Counted from the stretch's first letter, positions 24,309 to 32,098 are shown. The stretch: DNA of 38,628 bases from Flavobacterium sp. (GCA_030151565.1 JASLDM010000070.1:1-38628), one strand, 5' to 3'. The notes: generated by a model from the sequence alone, not told the origin. Numbers and translations are program-made.

Positions 24309-24314
24309 TTGACG

Positions 24315-24343
24315 CAAAGGTAATAAAGATTTTGTAACTACAA
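24315..24343 (-). promoter_or_regulatory. Promoter of the FMN glutamate-synthase-like gene
   Basis: The minus strand reads TACCTTTG (24322-24315), a full -7 match, with TTG at 24343-24341, 18 nt upstream. Confidence 0.65.
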
Positions 24344-24506
24344 TGTTTTTTTACTTTAATATTTAGTTGATAAAAAAGCTTAAAAAAACGAAATTGATAA
24401 TATTTATATAAAAAAAGTATAAAATAGTAGCAATCTTATAATTAAGGTGTTTTTTTTGAGATCTACGCTTGGTTCTAATCCTAAAATTAAATAAAAATAA
24501 AGGCTT

Positions 24507-25721
24507 TTATTCACTTCTGTAAATACTGCTTTTTCCAGATGTAAAATGCGCTATTAAGACGCTTAGAATAAGAAAGGGGATTAGTGTATAGTCAAATATT
24601 TCTGCTCCCATTATTATACTGGCTATTGGGGCTTTTGTTGCTGCTGCGAAAACGGTAACGAAACCTAGAGCAGTTAAGAATGAAATAGGGAGGTTGAAAT
24701 AGATTGATAACCAGCTTCCTAATGCTGCACCAATAAAGAAGAGTGGAGTTACTTCCCCTCCTTTGAAACTTGAGCCTATGGCAAGGCTTGTGAATAGTAT
24801 TTTGTAAATAAATAGTTTTGCGTCTTGTTGTGTTTGAAAGCTTTCTGTTATGAAAGGAACTCCTAGGCCTAGAATTCTTTCGTCAGAAATTATGTAATAA
24901 AGAAATATAAATATTAGGCCCCCGTATAATGGAATTAATGGAGGGAATTTGGTTGTTTTTTTTAAAATTTGGCTCCAATACTTTGTGAGGTTTATGAATA
25001 GAAAAGCTGATAGGCCAAATAATATTCCTGCAATAAGGAGGGATAAAAGGGTGCTTGTGTTTAATTCTGGCAATTGGATTAGTCCATAAAACGTATGTGA
25101 GATTCCCCAACTTATACAGACATAGTGAGATATAAAAGCGATCGTTATACATGGTAGAATATACTTGTATTTGGAGCTTTTAACTCGTAGGATTTCTAAA
25201 CCAAAAAATGTCCCAGCAAGGGGAGTTCCGAAAATTGCAGAAAATCCAGCGGTAACTCCCATTGCTAAAATGATTTTTCTCTCTTGATTCGAAATCTTAA
25301 AGAGTGTTGATAACTGATCGGTAATTGTTGTTCCAATTTGGACAGCAGTACCTTCTCTACCAACGGAGCCACCAAAAAGATGAGTTGTTAAAGTTCCTAC
25401 GAATACTAGAGGTGCCATAATAAATGGAATTCTCTTTTTGGGGTAATTGTATTCTTCAATGATTACTGAAATTCCTTTATTTGCGTCGCCACCATAGAAA
25501 TAATACAACAAACCAATGATGAAGCCTCCAATAGGCAGTCCAAATAGTAATAAAGGGGTAGAGGTTTTGAAAGCTGTGATTATTTCTAATAGATACAGAA
25601 AAAGTGCAGAAATAGTACCTATGCAAAACCCAGAGGCTATAATTAATAAAATCCATTTCGGGTATAAATGGAGATCTAGCTTGGTTTTATGGATTGAAAA
25701 GATGTCTTTAATGTGATTCAT
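24507..25721 (-). CDS. CLC-family antiporter, probably fluoride-specific (CLC-F/eriC-F)
   Basis: This is a 404-residue integral membrane protein with about ten hydrophobic helices and the CLC fold. The external-gate glutamate is Glu123 in GREGTAVQIG (121-130). The N-terminal anion-binding loop has ANKGISVI instead of the GSGIP of chloride CLCs. The later pore motif reads GGEVTPLFFIGAALGS. The GREGTAVQ form and the loss of GSGIP are what I associate with the fluoride/proton antiporter branch. The leader RNA at 25761-25815 looks like a fluoride riboswitch, which strongly supports fluoride export as the role. There is no CBS domain. The gene is monocistronic. Without the leader it would be annotated as a voltage-gated chloride channel. 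Confidence 0.88.
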   Translation of the reverse strand: MNHIKDIFSIHKTKLDLHLYPKWILLIIASGFCIGTISALFLYLLEIITAFKTSTPLLLFGLPIGGFIIGLLYYFYGGDANKGISVIIEEYNYPKKRIPFIMAPLVFVGTLTTHLFGGSVGREGTAVQIGTTITDQLSTLFKISNQERKIILAMGVTAGFSAIFGTPLAGTFFGLEILRVKSSKYKYILPCITIAFISHYVCISWGISHTFYGLIQLPELNTSTLLSLLIAGILFGLSAFLFINLTKYWSQILKKTTKFPPLIPLYGGLIFIFLYYIISDERILGLGVPFITESFQTQQDAKLFIYKILFTSLAIGSSFKGGEVTPLFFIGAALGSWLSIYFNLPISFLTALGFVTVFAAATKAPIASIIMGAEIFDYTLIPFLILSVLIAHFTSGKSSIYRSE

Positions 25722-25760
25722 AGCCTAGCAAATAGAATTACTAAATTGATTAGTTCTATA

Positions 25761-25815
25761 CTTGTAGACGTCATTAGCTTAATTGCGGTTCAAGGCAGAC
25801 ATCATTGCCTAATTG
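25761..25815 (-). promoter_or_regulatory. Fluoride (crcB-type) riboswitch in the CLC leader
   Basis: The minus-strand RNA matches the crcB motif along its length: UUAGGCAAUGAUGUCUGCC, then UUGAACCGC, then AGCUAAUGACGUCUAC. GGC (25809-25807) pairs with GCC (25796-25794). GAUGUC (25803-25798) pairs with GACGUC (25772-25767) through one G-U. The same stem is GGAGU/ACUCC in the Bacillus cereus aptamer as I recall it, so the pairing is kept while the bases differ. UAG at the 5' end can pair with CUA at the 3' end as the known pseudoknot requires. It begins about one nt after the predicted start site and ends 39 nt before the CLC start codon. A weaker hairpin (25760-25733) follows and may be the expression platform. 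Confidence 0.87.
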
Positions 25816-25821
25816 TTGGTA

Positions 25822-25829
25822 CAAATTTA
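25822..25829 (-). promoter_or_regulatory. Promoter -7 element of the CLC gene
   Basis: The minus strand reads TAAATTTG, a full TAnnTTTG match. It lies immediately before the riboswitch and just after the terminator of the upstream PUR-like gene. Confidence 0.6.
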
Positions 25830-25830
25830 T

Positions 25831-25868
25831 AAAAAAAATGCGACTTCATATTGTGAGGGCGCATTTTT
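25831..25868 (-). terminator. Terminator of the DUF3276 gene
   Basis: AAAAATGCG (25834-25842) pairs with CGCATTTTT (25860-25868) around a 17-nt loop. The minus-strand tail is a run of eight T. It separates the DUF3276 gene from the CLC promoter. Confidence 0.72.
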
Positions 25869-25881
25869 AATTTATTTTCGT

Positions 25882-26244
25882 CTAAATGTCGTCGAAGCTT
25901 ACATCAGTAAAAGAACTTACGTTGTCTGTATCTTCAGGATATTCTTTTTTGAAATCTTTTTGGTGTCTTTCGGAAATTACTTCTTCTCCTTTTTTGTCTA
26001 AAACATAATCAGTCATTTCTGTCAAGATTTCTTTAAAAGCTGCAAAGTCTTCTTTATATAAGTAGATTTTGTGTTTTTTAAAGTGGAACGATCCATCGTC
26101 TTCTGTGAATTTTTTGCTTTCTGTGATCGTAATGTAATAATCATCTGCTTTAGTAGCTCTAACATCAAAGAAGTATGTTCTTCTTCCGGCTCTCAATACT
26201 TTCGAGAAAATCTCTTCTTTTTCTAACATTTCGTTATCTCTCAT
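25882..26244 (-). CDS. DUF3276 (PUR-alpha-like) nucleic-acid-binding protein
   Basis: This 120-residue protein is of the PUR/DUF3276 family, which binds single-stranded nucleic acid and is widespread in Bacteroidota and spirochaetes. The PUR repeat is recognisable from about residue 8 to 80: an IFSKVLRAGRRTYFFDVR beta segment, YYITITESKK, and the helix DFAAFKEILTEMTDYVL. An acidic tail follows. The start at 26244 is preferred because AGAAGGA lies just upstream, one of the few Shine-Dalgarno-like sites in the window. An in-frame ATG five codons later is an alternative. It lies 74 nt after the ABC exporter gene on the same strand. Its target in this organism is not known. Confidence 0.88.
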   Translation of the reverse strand: MRDNEMLEKEEIFSKVLRAGRRTYFFDVRATKADDYYITITESKKFTEDDGSFHFKKHKIYLYKEDFAAFKEILTEMTDYVLDKKGEEVISERHQKDFKKEYPEDTDNVSSFTDVSFDDI

Positions 26245-26318
26245 AATCCTTCTATCAATTAATTGATTTGTTCATAATGCCCTCAAAAGTCTAAAAAAAA
26301 ACCAATAAAACCAACTTT

Positions 26319-28070
26319 TTAGAATAATTCTTTTTCTGCCAGTTGTTTGTGATGCAATTCTTTATAATACCCTTCAGAATTGACAAGTTCTTGATGTGTT
26401 CCTTGTTGGATAATTGTTCCTTGATCTAGTATTAAAATTTGATCTGCATTTTTAGCAGAAGAAACACGATGTGTTACTATTAGTGTAGTAATTTGTTTGC
26501 TGTGTTCCTCCAAATGTTTTAAAATGGTTTCTTCTGTTTCGGTATCTACAGCAGATAATGAATCATCTAAGATTAATATCGGAGCTTTTTTTATCAAAGC
26601 TCTAGCGATGGATACTCGTTGTTTTTGTCCTCCAGATAAGGTTAGCCCACGTTCTCCTAATACCGTGTCGTAGCCATCTTTAAAGCGCATAATGTTTTCG
26701 TGGACTGCTGCTTGTTTAGCAACTTGTATTATTTCTTGATCAGTAGCGTCTTGTTTGCCAAATTTAATGTTGTTTTTAATGCTATCGGAGAATAAAAAAG
26801 CATCTTGTGGCACTACGGCTACTTGTTTACGTAGGTCATAAAGATTAAGTTCTTTGATATTGCTGTTGTCAATGTTTATTTGTCCAGAACTAACATCATA
26901 AAGACGAGAGATTAAAGAAAGAATTGTTGATTTTCCTGAACCAGTTTTACCTAATATAGCTAAGGTTTTTCCTTGTTCTAACGTAAAGCTAATGTCTTTT
27001 AAAGCTTTAATTCCTGTATCTTCGTAAGTAAAAGACACGTTTTTAAACTCTATTTTTCCATTAATTACAGAGTTGTTTTGATTTGTATTTACAATATCGG
27101 GCTTTTCATTTAAGAATTCGTTGATGCGTTTTTGCGAAGCTTTTGCTTCTTGAATCATAGTAGAAATCCATCCTAATGAAGCAACCGGCCAAGTAAGCAT
27201 GTTGATGTAAAGTATAAACTGAGCTATAACTCCAATGTCTGGAATAGAGCCGTTGATGTACATCCAACCTCCTGTGAAAATAACAACCAAATTACTGAAT
27301 CCAATTAGCAAAATCATTAAAGGTCCAATCATGGCGCTTGACTTGGCTAAGCTCATGTATTTTTCTTTGCTTTCTTGAGTAAGAGCTTTAAATTCCGCTT
27401 GTTTGTTATCTTCGATAGCATAGGCTTTGATTACGCGTATACCTGAGAACATTTCTTGTGTATAAGTTGAGAGTTTTGATAAATTTTGTTGAAAAATACT
27501 ACTCTTATTATTGATCGATTTACTAAGCTTGAAAATAAAAACAGCTAATATAGGTAATGGAAGTAAGGAGTATATTGTAAGTTCTGGCGAAATTATAAAC
27601 ATCTGTATCAAAACCACAATAAAGCGTATAGAAGTGTTGATGGAGTACATTACTGCAGGGCCTACATATTGTCGTACTTTACTGACATCTTCACTGATTC
27701 GATTCATTAAATCACCAGTTCGATTACGCTTGTAGAAGCTTTGACTTAGAGCTTCGTAGTGATAGAATATTTCGTTTTTAAGATCAAATTCAATATGGCG
27801 AGACATTACAATTAATGTTTGTCGCATTAAAAAAGTTAAAAATCCAGCAATCAAAGTCGTGATTAGAATCCAGAAAATATTGTTTAGTAAAATTGCTTTT
27901 ACTTGATCGGCTTCGATTACCGTCAGTTGCTCTAAAACTCGGATGGAATCACCAACTAGTTTAGGTGTGAATAGGGTGAAAATCTGAGCAATAATGGTAA
28001 TGCTTACTCCTAGAATAAATCGACCTTTATATTTTAAAAAGTATTTATTTAAATGACGTAATTCGCTCAT
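26319..28070 (-). CDS. ABC exporter (fused transmembrane and ATPase domains) with a non-canonical Walker B
   Basis: This 583-residue half-transporter of the MsbA/LmrA type has a six-helix membrane domain (about 15-305) followed by an ATPase domain. The Walker A is ILGKTGSGKST, the Q-loop is VVPQDAFLFSDS, the signature is LSGGQKQRVS, and the switch motif VTHR is present. The Walker B reads LILDDSLSAVD: the catalytic glutamate position is Asp, as in the degenerate site of heterodimeric exporters such as BmrC/YheI. No partner half-transporter is adjacent. It may pair with a subunit encoded elsewhere or work slowly as a homodimer. The substrate is unknown; lipid or drug export is typical for the family. 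Confidence 0.9.
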   Translation of the reverse strand: MSELRHLNKYFLKYKGRFILGVSITIIAQIFTLFTPKLVGDSIRVLEQLTVIEADQVKAILLNNIFWILITTLIAGFLTFLMRQTLIVMSRHIEFDLKNEIFYHYEALSQSFYKRNRTGDLMNRISEDVSKVRQYVGPAVMYSINTSIRFIVVLIQMFIISPELTIYSLLPLPILAVFIFKLSKSINNKSSIFQQNLSKLSTYTQEMFSGIRVIKAYAIEDNKQAEFKALTQESKEKYMSLAKSSAMIGPLMILLIGFSNLVVIFTGGWMYINGSIPDIGVIAQFILYINMLTWPVASLGWISTMIQEAKASQKRINEFLNEKPDIVNTNQNNSVINGKIEFKNVSFTYEDTGIKALKDISFTLEQGKTLAILGKTGSGKSTILSLISRLYDVSSGQINIDNSNIKELNLYDLRKQVAVVPQDAFLFSDSIKNNIKFGKQDATDQEIIQVAKQAAVHENIMRFKDGYDTVLGERGLTLSGGQKQRVSIARALIKKAPILILDDSLSAVDTETEETILKHLEEHSKQITTLIVTHRVSSAKNADQILILDQGTIIQQGTHQELVNSEGYYKELHHKQLAEKELF

Positions 28071-28148
28071 AAAAAGTTTGAAGTTGTTCTTTGTTTGTTG
28101 TGGTTTTTACTTTGTTTTTTATAAATATAACAAATAGAAAGTAAGTCA

Positions 28149-28156
28149 CAAAGATA
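28149..28156 (-). promoter_or_regulatory. Promoter -7 element of the ABC exporter gene
   Basis: The minus strand reads TATCTTTG, a full TAnnTTTG match, giving a leader of about 70 nt. Confidence 0.5.
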
Positions 28157-28270
28157 CTTTATTATTGGAGATGATAGATTTAGGTGTTTGAATAATTTGA
28201 AAAAACTTAATCTCTATAAAGAAGTATTAAAGTTATTGATAAAAAGGGCTAAGCAAATCATATTTTTTTA

Positions 28271-28278
28271 TAACTTTG
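28271..28278 (+). promoter_or_regulatory. Promoter -7 element of the nusB operon
   Basis: TAACTTTG is a full TAnnTTTG match, 64 nt upstream of the nusB ATG, divergent from the ABC exporter promoter. Confidence 0.55.
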
Positions 28279-28342
28279 CCTCCTTGTTATAGAATCCTAT
28301 AGCAGAAGTAAAAATTCACACCAAAAGTTCTTATTTAGTAGC

Positions 28343-29284
28343 ATGTTAAACAGAAGACACATACGTATTAAAGTAATGCAAACACTTTATGCGATGCAAC
28401 AAAGCAACTCGGACCAAATTGTTGGAGGAGAAAAGTTTTTAATTTATAGTATTGAAAACGTACAAGACTTGTATTTGCTGATGTTGACAACCTTGATTGA
28501 AATCAAGAAGAAAGAAGAAGAGTATATTGAAGTATCTCAGAAAAAACATTTAGCTACTTTTGCAGAACGCAATCCCAACAGAAAGTTTGTCGACAACAAA
28601 GTACTTACGCTGCTAGCAGAATCAATTTCTATAAATAGCAAAGTAGAAGAGTATGGAATTAATCAATGGAATGTACATGATAATTACATTCAAATGTTGC
28701 TTGATGAAGTTAAAGAAAGCGAGCGTTACCAAACGTATATGGCGAGCGAAGAAGACTCTTTTGAAGAAGATCGTAAGTTTGTAACGGGGATTTTTACGGA
28801 TATAATCGCACCTAATGAAAAGATTTATGAGTTTTTTGAGGACTCTAAATTAACTTGGTTAGATGATTTACCTGTGATAAATACCTTGATTCAAAAACAG
28901 TTGCGTCAATTAAAGGAACGTGATCAGCAATTTTTAGTACCTAAGGTCTATAAAGATGAAGATGATAAGTCATTTGCTGTAAATTTATTCAGAAAAACTA
29001 TTTTGAATTCAAATGAATTATCAAAAGAGTTTGAAGACAAAACACCGAATTGGGACTCAGAACGTATCGCAGAAATCGATACAATTATTCTAAGAATGTC
29101 AATTTGTGAGATGTTGAAATTCCCTTCTATTCCTGTTAAAGTTACTATTAATGAATATTTAGAGATTGCAAAAGAATATTCTACACCAAAAAGTAGTATT
29201 TTTATCAATGGAATTTTGGATAATATATCTAAGGTTTACCAAAAAGAAGATAGAATTAATAAAGTAGGTAAAGGATTATTATAA
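28343..29284 (+). CDS. nusB: Transcription antitermination factor NusB, long form
   Basis: NusB joins NusE (S10) in the antitermination complex on rRNA operons. The first residues, MLNRRHIRIKVMQTLYAMQQ, match the RNA-binding N-terminus of NusB. The last 120 residues (RKTILNSNELSKEFEDKTPN, then IDTIILRMSICEMLKFPSIP and VTINEYLEIAKEYSTPKSSIFINGILD) match its C-terminal helices. At 313 residues it is more than twice the E. coli length (139). The middle, about 50-170, is an extra helical and acidic insertion typical of Bacteroidota. It is first in an operon with a DUF1573 lipoprotein gene (18 nt downstream) and yajC. Confidence 0.92.
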   Translation: MLNRRHIRIKVMQTLYAMQQSNSDQIVGGEKFLIYSIENVQDLYLLMLTTLIEIKKKEEEYIEVSQKKHLATFAERNPNRKFVDNKVLTLLAESISINSKVEEYGINQWNVHDNYIQMLLDEVKESERYQTYMASEEDSFEEDRKFVTGIFTDIIAPNEKIYEFFEDSKLTWLDDLPVINTLIQKQLRQLKERDQQFLVPKVYKDEDDKSFAVNLFRKTILNSNELSKEFEDKTPNWDSERIAEIDTIILRMSICEMLKFPSIPVKVTINEYLEIAKEYSTPKSSIFINGILDNISKVYQKEDRINKVGKGLL

Positions 29285-29302
29285 AACCAAATCAAATAAA
29301 TT

Positions 29303-29758
29303 ATGAAACAATTACTTTTTATTGCAGCAGTAGCTATGACAGTGGTTTCTTGTAAAAATAACGATGCTTCCACACGTATTCAAGAAGGTACAACTGAAAC
29401 TGTAGTTACTGAAAGCCAAGCTCCAATAGCGCAAAATGGTCATTCAAAAGTTACTTTTGATAGAACAATACATGATTTTGGAAATGTAGAGAATAATGAA
29501 CAAGTAGAAACTGAGTTTGAAGTAACAAATGATGGGGATGCTGATTTAATCATTATCAATGCTCACGCGTCTTGTGGATGTACTGTTCCAGAATATCAAA
29601 AAACACCAATTAAACCAGGTGAGACGTCAAAAATTAAGGTAAGATTTAGAACTCCGGCTGTGGGACAACAACAAAAAACCGTAACTTTGACAACGAATAC
29701 AGAAAAAGGAGATGAGCTTTTAACTATAAAAGCAAACGTAGCTCCTAAAAACGAATAA
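29303..29758 (+). CDS. DUF1573 lipoprotein
   Basis: This is a 151-residue exported protein. A short signal sequence ends in the lipobox VVSC with Cys17 as the lipidated residue, so it is probably membrane-anchored. From about residue 45 it has the single immunoglobulin-like DUF1573 domain: FDRTIHDFGNVENNEQVETE, then NDGDADLIIINAHASCGCTVPEY and the closing KVRFRTPAVGQQQKTVTLTT. The CGC motif is typical of this family, whose function is unknown. It lies between nusB and yajC, as in other flavobacteria. Confidence 0.9.
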   Translation: MKQLLFIAAVAMTVVSCKNNDASTRIQEGTTETVVTESQAPIAQNGHSKVTFDRTIHDFGNVENNEQVETEFEVTNDGDADLIIINAHASCGCTVPEYQKTPIKPGETSKIKVRFRTPAVGQQQKTVTLTTNTEKGDELLTIKANVAPKNE

Positions 29759-29775
29759 TTTTTAAAAAAATAACA

Positions 29776-30057
29776 ATGGAAAATATTGGACAATTTTTGC
29801 CGATTATTTTAATGTTTGTGGTGATTTATTTCTTAATGATTCGCCCACAACAAAAGAGAATGAAGAAAGAAAAAGAATACGAAGCAAACATCAAAATTGG
29901 TGATCGCGTAGTAACTAAATCTGGACTTCATGGTAGAATAAGTGAGTTAGCAGATACTACAGTTGTATTAGAAACTATGGCTGGGAAATTGAAAATGGAG
30001 CGTTCAGCAATTTCTATGGAAATGAGCTCTAAAATGCAACAGCCAGAAAGTAAATAA
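29776..30057 (+). CDS. yajC: Preprotein translocase subunit YajC
   Basis: This 93-residue inner-membrane protein is associated with SecDF. One N-terminal membrane helix (about 6-23, LPIILMFVVIYFLMI) is followed by RPQQKRMKKEKE and then a small cytoplasmic domain, IKIGDRVVTKSGLHGRISEL, all diagnostic of YajC. It is last in the nusB operon and is followed directly by a bidirectional terminator. In related genomes, as I recall, a YbbR-domain gene and coaE often continue this operon; they are absent here. Confidence 0.95.
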   Translation: MENIGQFLPIILMFVVIYFLMIRPQQKRMKKEKEYEANIKIGDRVVTKSGLHGRISELADTTVVLETMAGKLKMERSAISMEMSSKMQQPESK

Positions 30058-30072
30058 GCTTTAGGTCATCAT

Positions 30073-30113
30073 AAAAAAAGACTTTATATAGTATATATAA
30101 AGTCTTTTTTTTT
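30073..30113. terminator. Bidirectional terminator between yajC and gap
   Basis: AGACTTTATATA (30079-30090) pairs with TATATAAAGTCT (30094-30105) around a 3-nt loop. It has seven A upstream and nine T downstream. Confidence 0.9.
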
Positions 30114-30132
30114 ATGCTAGATTTGCTTAGTT

Positions 30133-31146
30133 CTAGTCTTTTTTGATGGTATTCCAATATAAAATCAAATCGATTATACGAGCGGAATACCCAATTTCAT
30201 TATCATACCAACCCACAATTTTCACCATCTTGTCTAATACAGAGGTTAATTGTGCATCAAATAAACAGGAATGTTGGTTGCCTAAAATATCCACAGAAAC
30301 GATAGGATCTTCTGTATAATCCAAAATTCCTTTCAGATCTGTTTCTGATGCTTTTTTGAAAGCCATGTTGATTTCTTCTATACTGACTTTTCGTTTCACG
30401 TAGCAGGTAATATCCGTTAGAGAACCATCAGGTACTGGTACGCGAATACCGCCACCACCAATATTGCCTTCGTATTCCGGAAAAATCTTAGTAAGTGCTT
30501 TTGCCGCTCCAGTTGTGGTTGGTACTATTGATTGTGACGCGCCACGAGCTCTTCTCAAGTCTTTATGGGGTTGGTCGTGCAGACTTTGATCTGTGGTAAA
30601 AGAATGTACTGTTGTAATATACGCTTGTTCCATGCCGCAAAGTTCTTTGATTACTTTGATCATAGGGGCAGCGTTATTTGTTGTACAACTTGCGTTGGAA
30701 ACGATGCGTTCTGTACCGTCTAAAATAGAGTGATTAACTCCTAAAACTACTGTTTTGATGATGTTGTCTTCAGGAGGAACAGATAGTATAACACGTTTAG
30801 CACCTTGTTTTAAGTGAGCTTCAAGTGTTTCGTATGTCTTACGTTTACCTGTTGCTTCTATTACGAAGTCAACGTTTAGTGCTTTCCAATCTAAACCGTT
30901 GATTTCTTTTTCGTGAAAAAAAGGTATTTTTTGCTCATTAATTAATAAGTGTTGCTCATCGTAATTAACCTTCTCTTTTAAAATACCGTGTATGCTGTCG
31001 TATTTTAATAAATGAGCCATCGTGCGTGTGTCGGCTAAATCATTAATTGCGACTACGTGAATCCTAGGTTCATTTAATAGTAAGCGAAAGAGGTTTCTGC
31101 CAATTCTTCCAAATCCGTTTATAGCAACGTTTATAGTAGTATTCAT
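30133..31146 (-). CDS. gap: Glyceraldehyde-3-phosphate dehydrogenase, type I
   Basis: This is a glycolytic enzyme that oxidises glyceraldehyde-3-phosphate with NAD. The Rossmann motif is INGFGRIGR (9-17). Asp36 in AINDL after the second strand favours NAD over NADP. The catalytic Cys154 lies in SNASCTTN and its partner His181 in TTVHSF. The phosphate site carries PTTTGAAKA, and GWYDNEIGYS closes the domain. The usual second cysteine of CTTNC is Asn158 here, and HSFTTDQSLHD replaces the common YTNDQ segment. This marks a variant branch and may be a second copy beside a classic one elsewhere. The related erythrose-4-phosphate dehydrogenase is less likely. It is 47 nt downstream of lipA. Confidence 0.9.
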   Translation of the reverse strand: MNTTINVAINGFGRIGRNLFRLLLNEPRIHVVAINDLADTRTMAHLLKYDSIHGILKEKVNYDEQHLLINEQKIPFFHEKEINGLDWKALNVDFVIEATGKRKTYETLEAHLKQGAKRVILSVPPEDNIIKTVVLGVNHSILDGTERIVSNASCTTNNAAPMIKVIKELCGMEQAYITTVHSFTTDQSLHDQPHKDLRRARGASQSIVPTTTGAAKALTKIFPEYEGNIGGGGIRVPVPDGSLTDITCYVKRKVSIEEINMAFKKASETDLKGILDYTEDPIVSVDILGNQHSCLFDAQLTSVLDKMVKIVGWYDNEIGYSARIIDLILYWNTIKKD

Positions 31147-31162
31147 AGGCTTTTAAACAATA

Positions 31163-31185
31163 AGGTCGCTTCATTAAAGCGACCT
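31163..31185 (-). terminator. Hairpin between lipA and gap
   Basis: AGGTCGCTT (31163-31171) pairs with AAGCGACCT (31177-31185) around a 5-nt loop. The minus-strand tail TTATTGTTT is T-rich but interrupted. It probably ends part of the lipA transcripts. Confidence 0.6.
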
Positions 31186-31193
31186 ATATAAGA

Positions 31194-32066
31194 TTATAAA
31201 ATATGTTTTTGTGCTTTGTAAGAGGAACGAACTAACGCACCACTCTCCACATGTCTGAAACCAAGTTCAAGCCCAATTTCTTCATATATTTTGAATTGTT
31301 CTGGAGTAATGAACTCTTTTACAGGTAGGTGTTTTTTACTAGGTTGTAAATACTGTCCAATTGTAAGCACATCTAAGTTTACTGCTTTTAGTTCGTGCAT
31401 CGTTTCAATGACTTCTGCTTCAGTTTCTCCAAGGCCTAACATAATTCCAGATTTAGTTCTGTTAATACCATTATCTTTTAAATAACGCAGCACTTCTAAA
31501 CTTCGATCATATTTTGCTTGAATACGTACTTCACGTGTTAAACGACGTACAGTTTCCATATTGTGTGAAACGACCTCTGGAGCAACTTCAATGATTCGAT
31601 CTATATTTCGCTCGATTCCCTGAAAATCAGGAATTAAAGTTTCTAGTGTGGTTGTTGGGTTCATTCGACGTACAGCTTTTACTGTTTCCGCCCAAATGAT
31701 AGAACCTCCATCACGTAAATCATCACGGTCTACACTTGTTAATACTGCGTGTTTAATGTTCATCAACTTAATAGAGCGAGCCACTTTCTCAGGTTCATCC
31801 CAATCTACAGTTTCTGGGCGACCTGTTTGAACACCACAAAATCCACAAGAACGGGTACAGATATTACCTAAAATCATAAATGTAGCTGTTCCTTCTCCCC
31901 AACATTCTCCCATATTAGGACAACTTCCAGAAGTACAAATTGTATGTAATTTGTATTTGTCTACTAAGCCTCTTAATTCTGTATATTTTTTTCCAGTCGG
32001 AAGTTTGACACGTAGCCATTTTGGTTTTCCTGGTGGAGTTATATTTTTATCTAAAACTGTTTCCAT
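31194..32066 (-). CDS. lipA: Lipoyl synthase
   Basis: This radical SAM enzyme inserts two sulfur atoms into octanoyl chains on the pyruvate and 2-oxoglutarate dehydrogenase complexes. Both iron-sulfur clusters are visible. The auxiliary cluster is CTSGSCPNMGEC (Cys44, Cys49, Cys55) and the radical SAM cluster is CTRSCGFC (Cys70, Cys74, Cys77). The C-terminal RSSY supplies the serine ligand of the auxiliary cluster. I chose the start at 32066 (METVLDKN), giving 290 residues. A longer in-frame start at 32093 would lie inside the -7 promoter element at 32091-32098, so it cannot be transcribed from that promoter. Confidence 0.95.
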   Translation of the reverse strand: METVLDKNITPPGKPKWLRVKLPTGKKYTELRGLVDKYKLHTICTSGSCPNMGECWGEGTATFMILGNICTRSCGFCGVQTGRPETVDWDEPEKVARSIKLMNIKHAVLTSVDRDDLRDGGSIIWAETVKAVRRMNPTTTLETLIPDFQGIERNIDRIIEVAPEVVSHNMETVRRLTREVRIQAKYDRSLEVLRYLKDNGINRTKSGIMLGLGETEAEVIETMHELKAVNLDVLTIGQYLQPSKKHLPVKEFITPEQFKIYEEIGLELGFRHVESGALVRSSYKAQKHIL

Positions 32067-32090
32067 ATCGATTCTGAGTTTTCCAAACCA

Positions 32091-32098
32091 CAAATATA
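32091..32098 (-). promoter_or_regulatory. Promoter -7 element of lipA
   Basis: The minus strand reads TATATTTG, a full TAnnTTTG match, 24 nt upstream of the chosen start codon. It decides the lipA start. Confidence 0.6.

Larger units (their letters stand above)
24183..24506. other. Intergenic region upstream of the FMN glutamate-synthase-like gene
   Basis: This 324-bp interval contains the promoter at 24315-24343 and the paired leader at 24235-24308. The rest is AT-rich. I see no coding sequence and no strong terminator for the CLC gene that ends at 24507. Confidence 0.6.
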
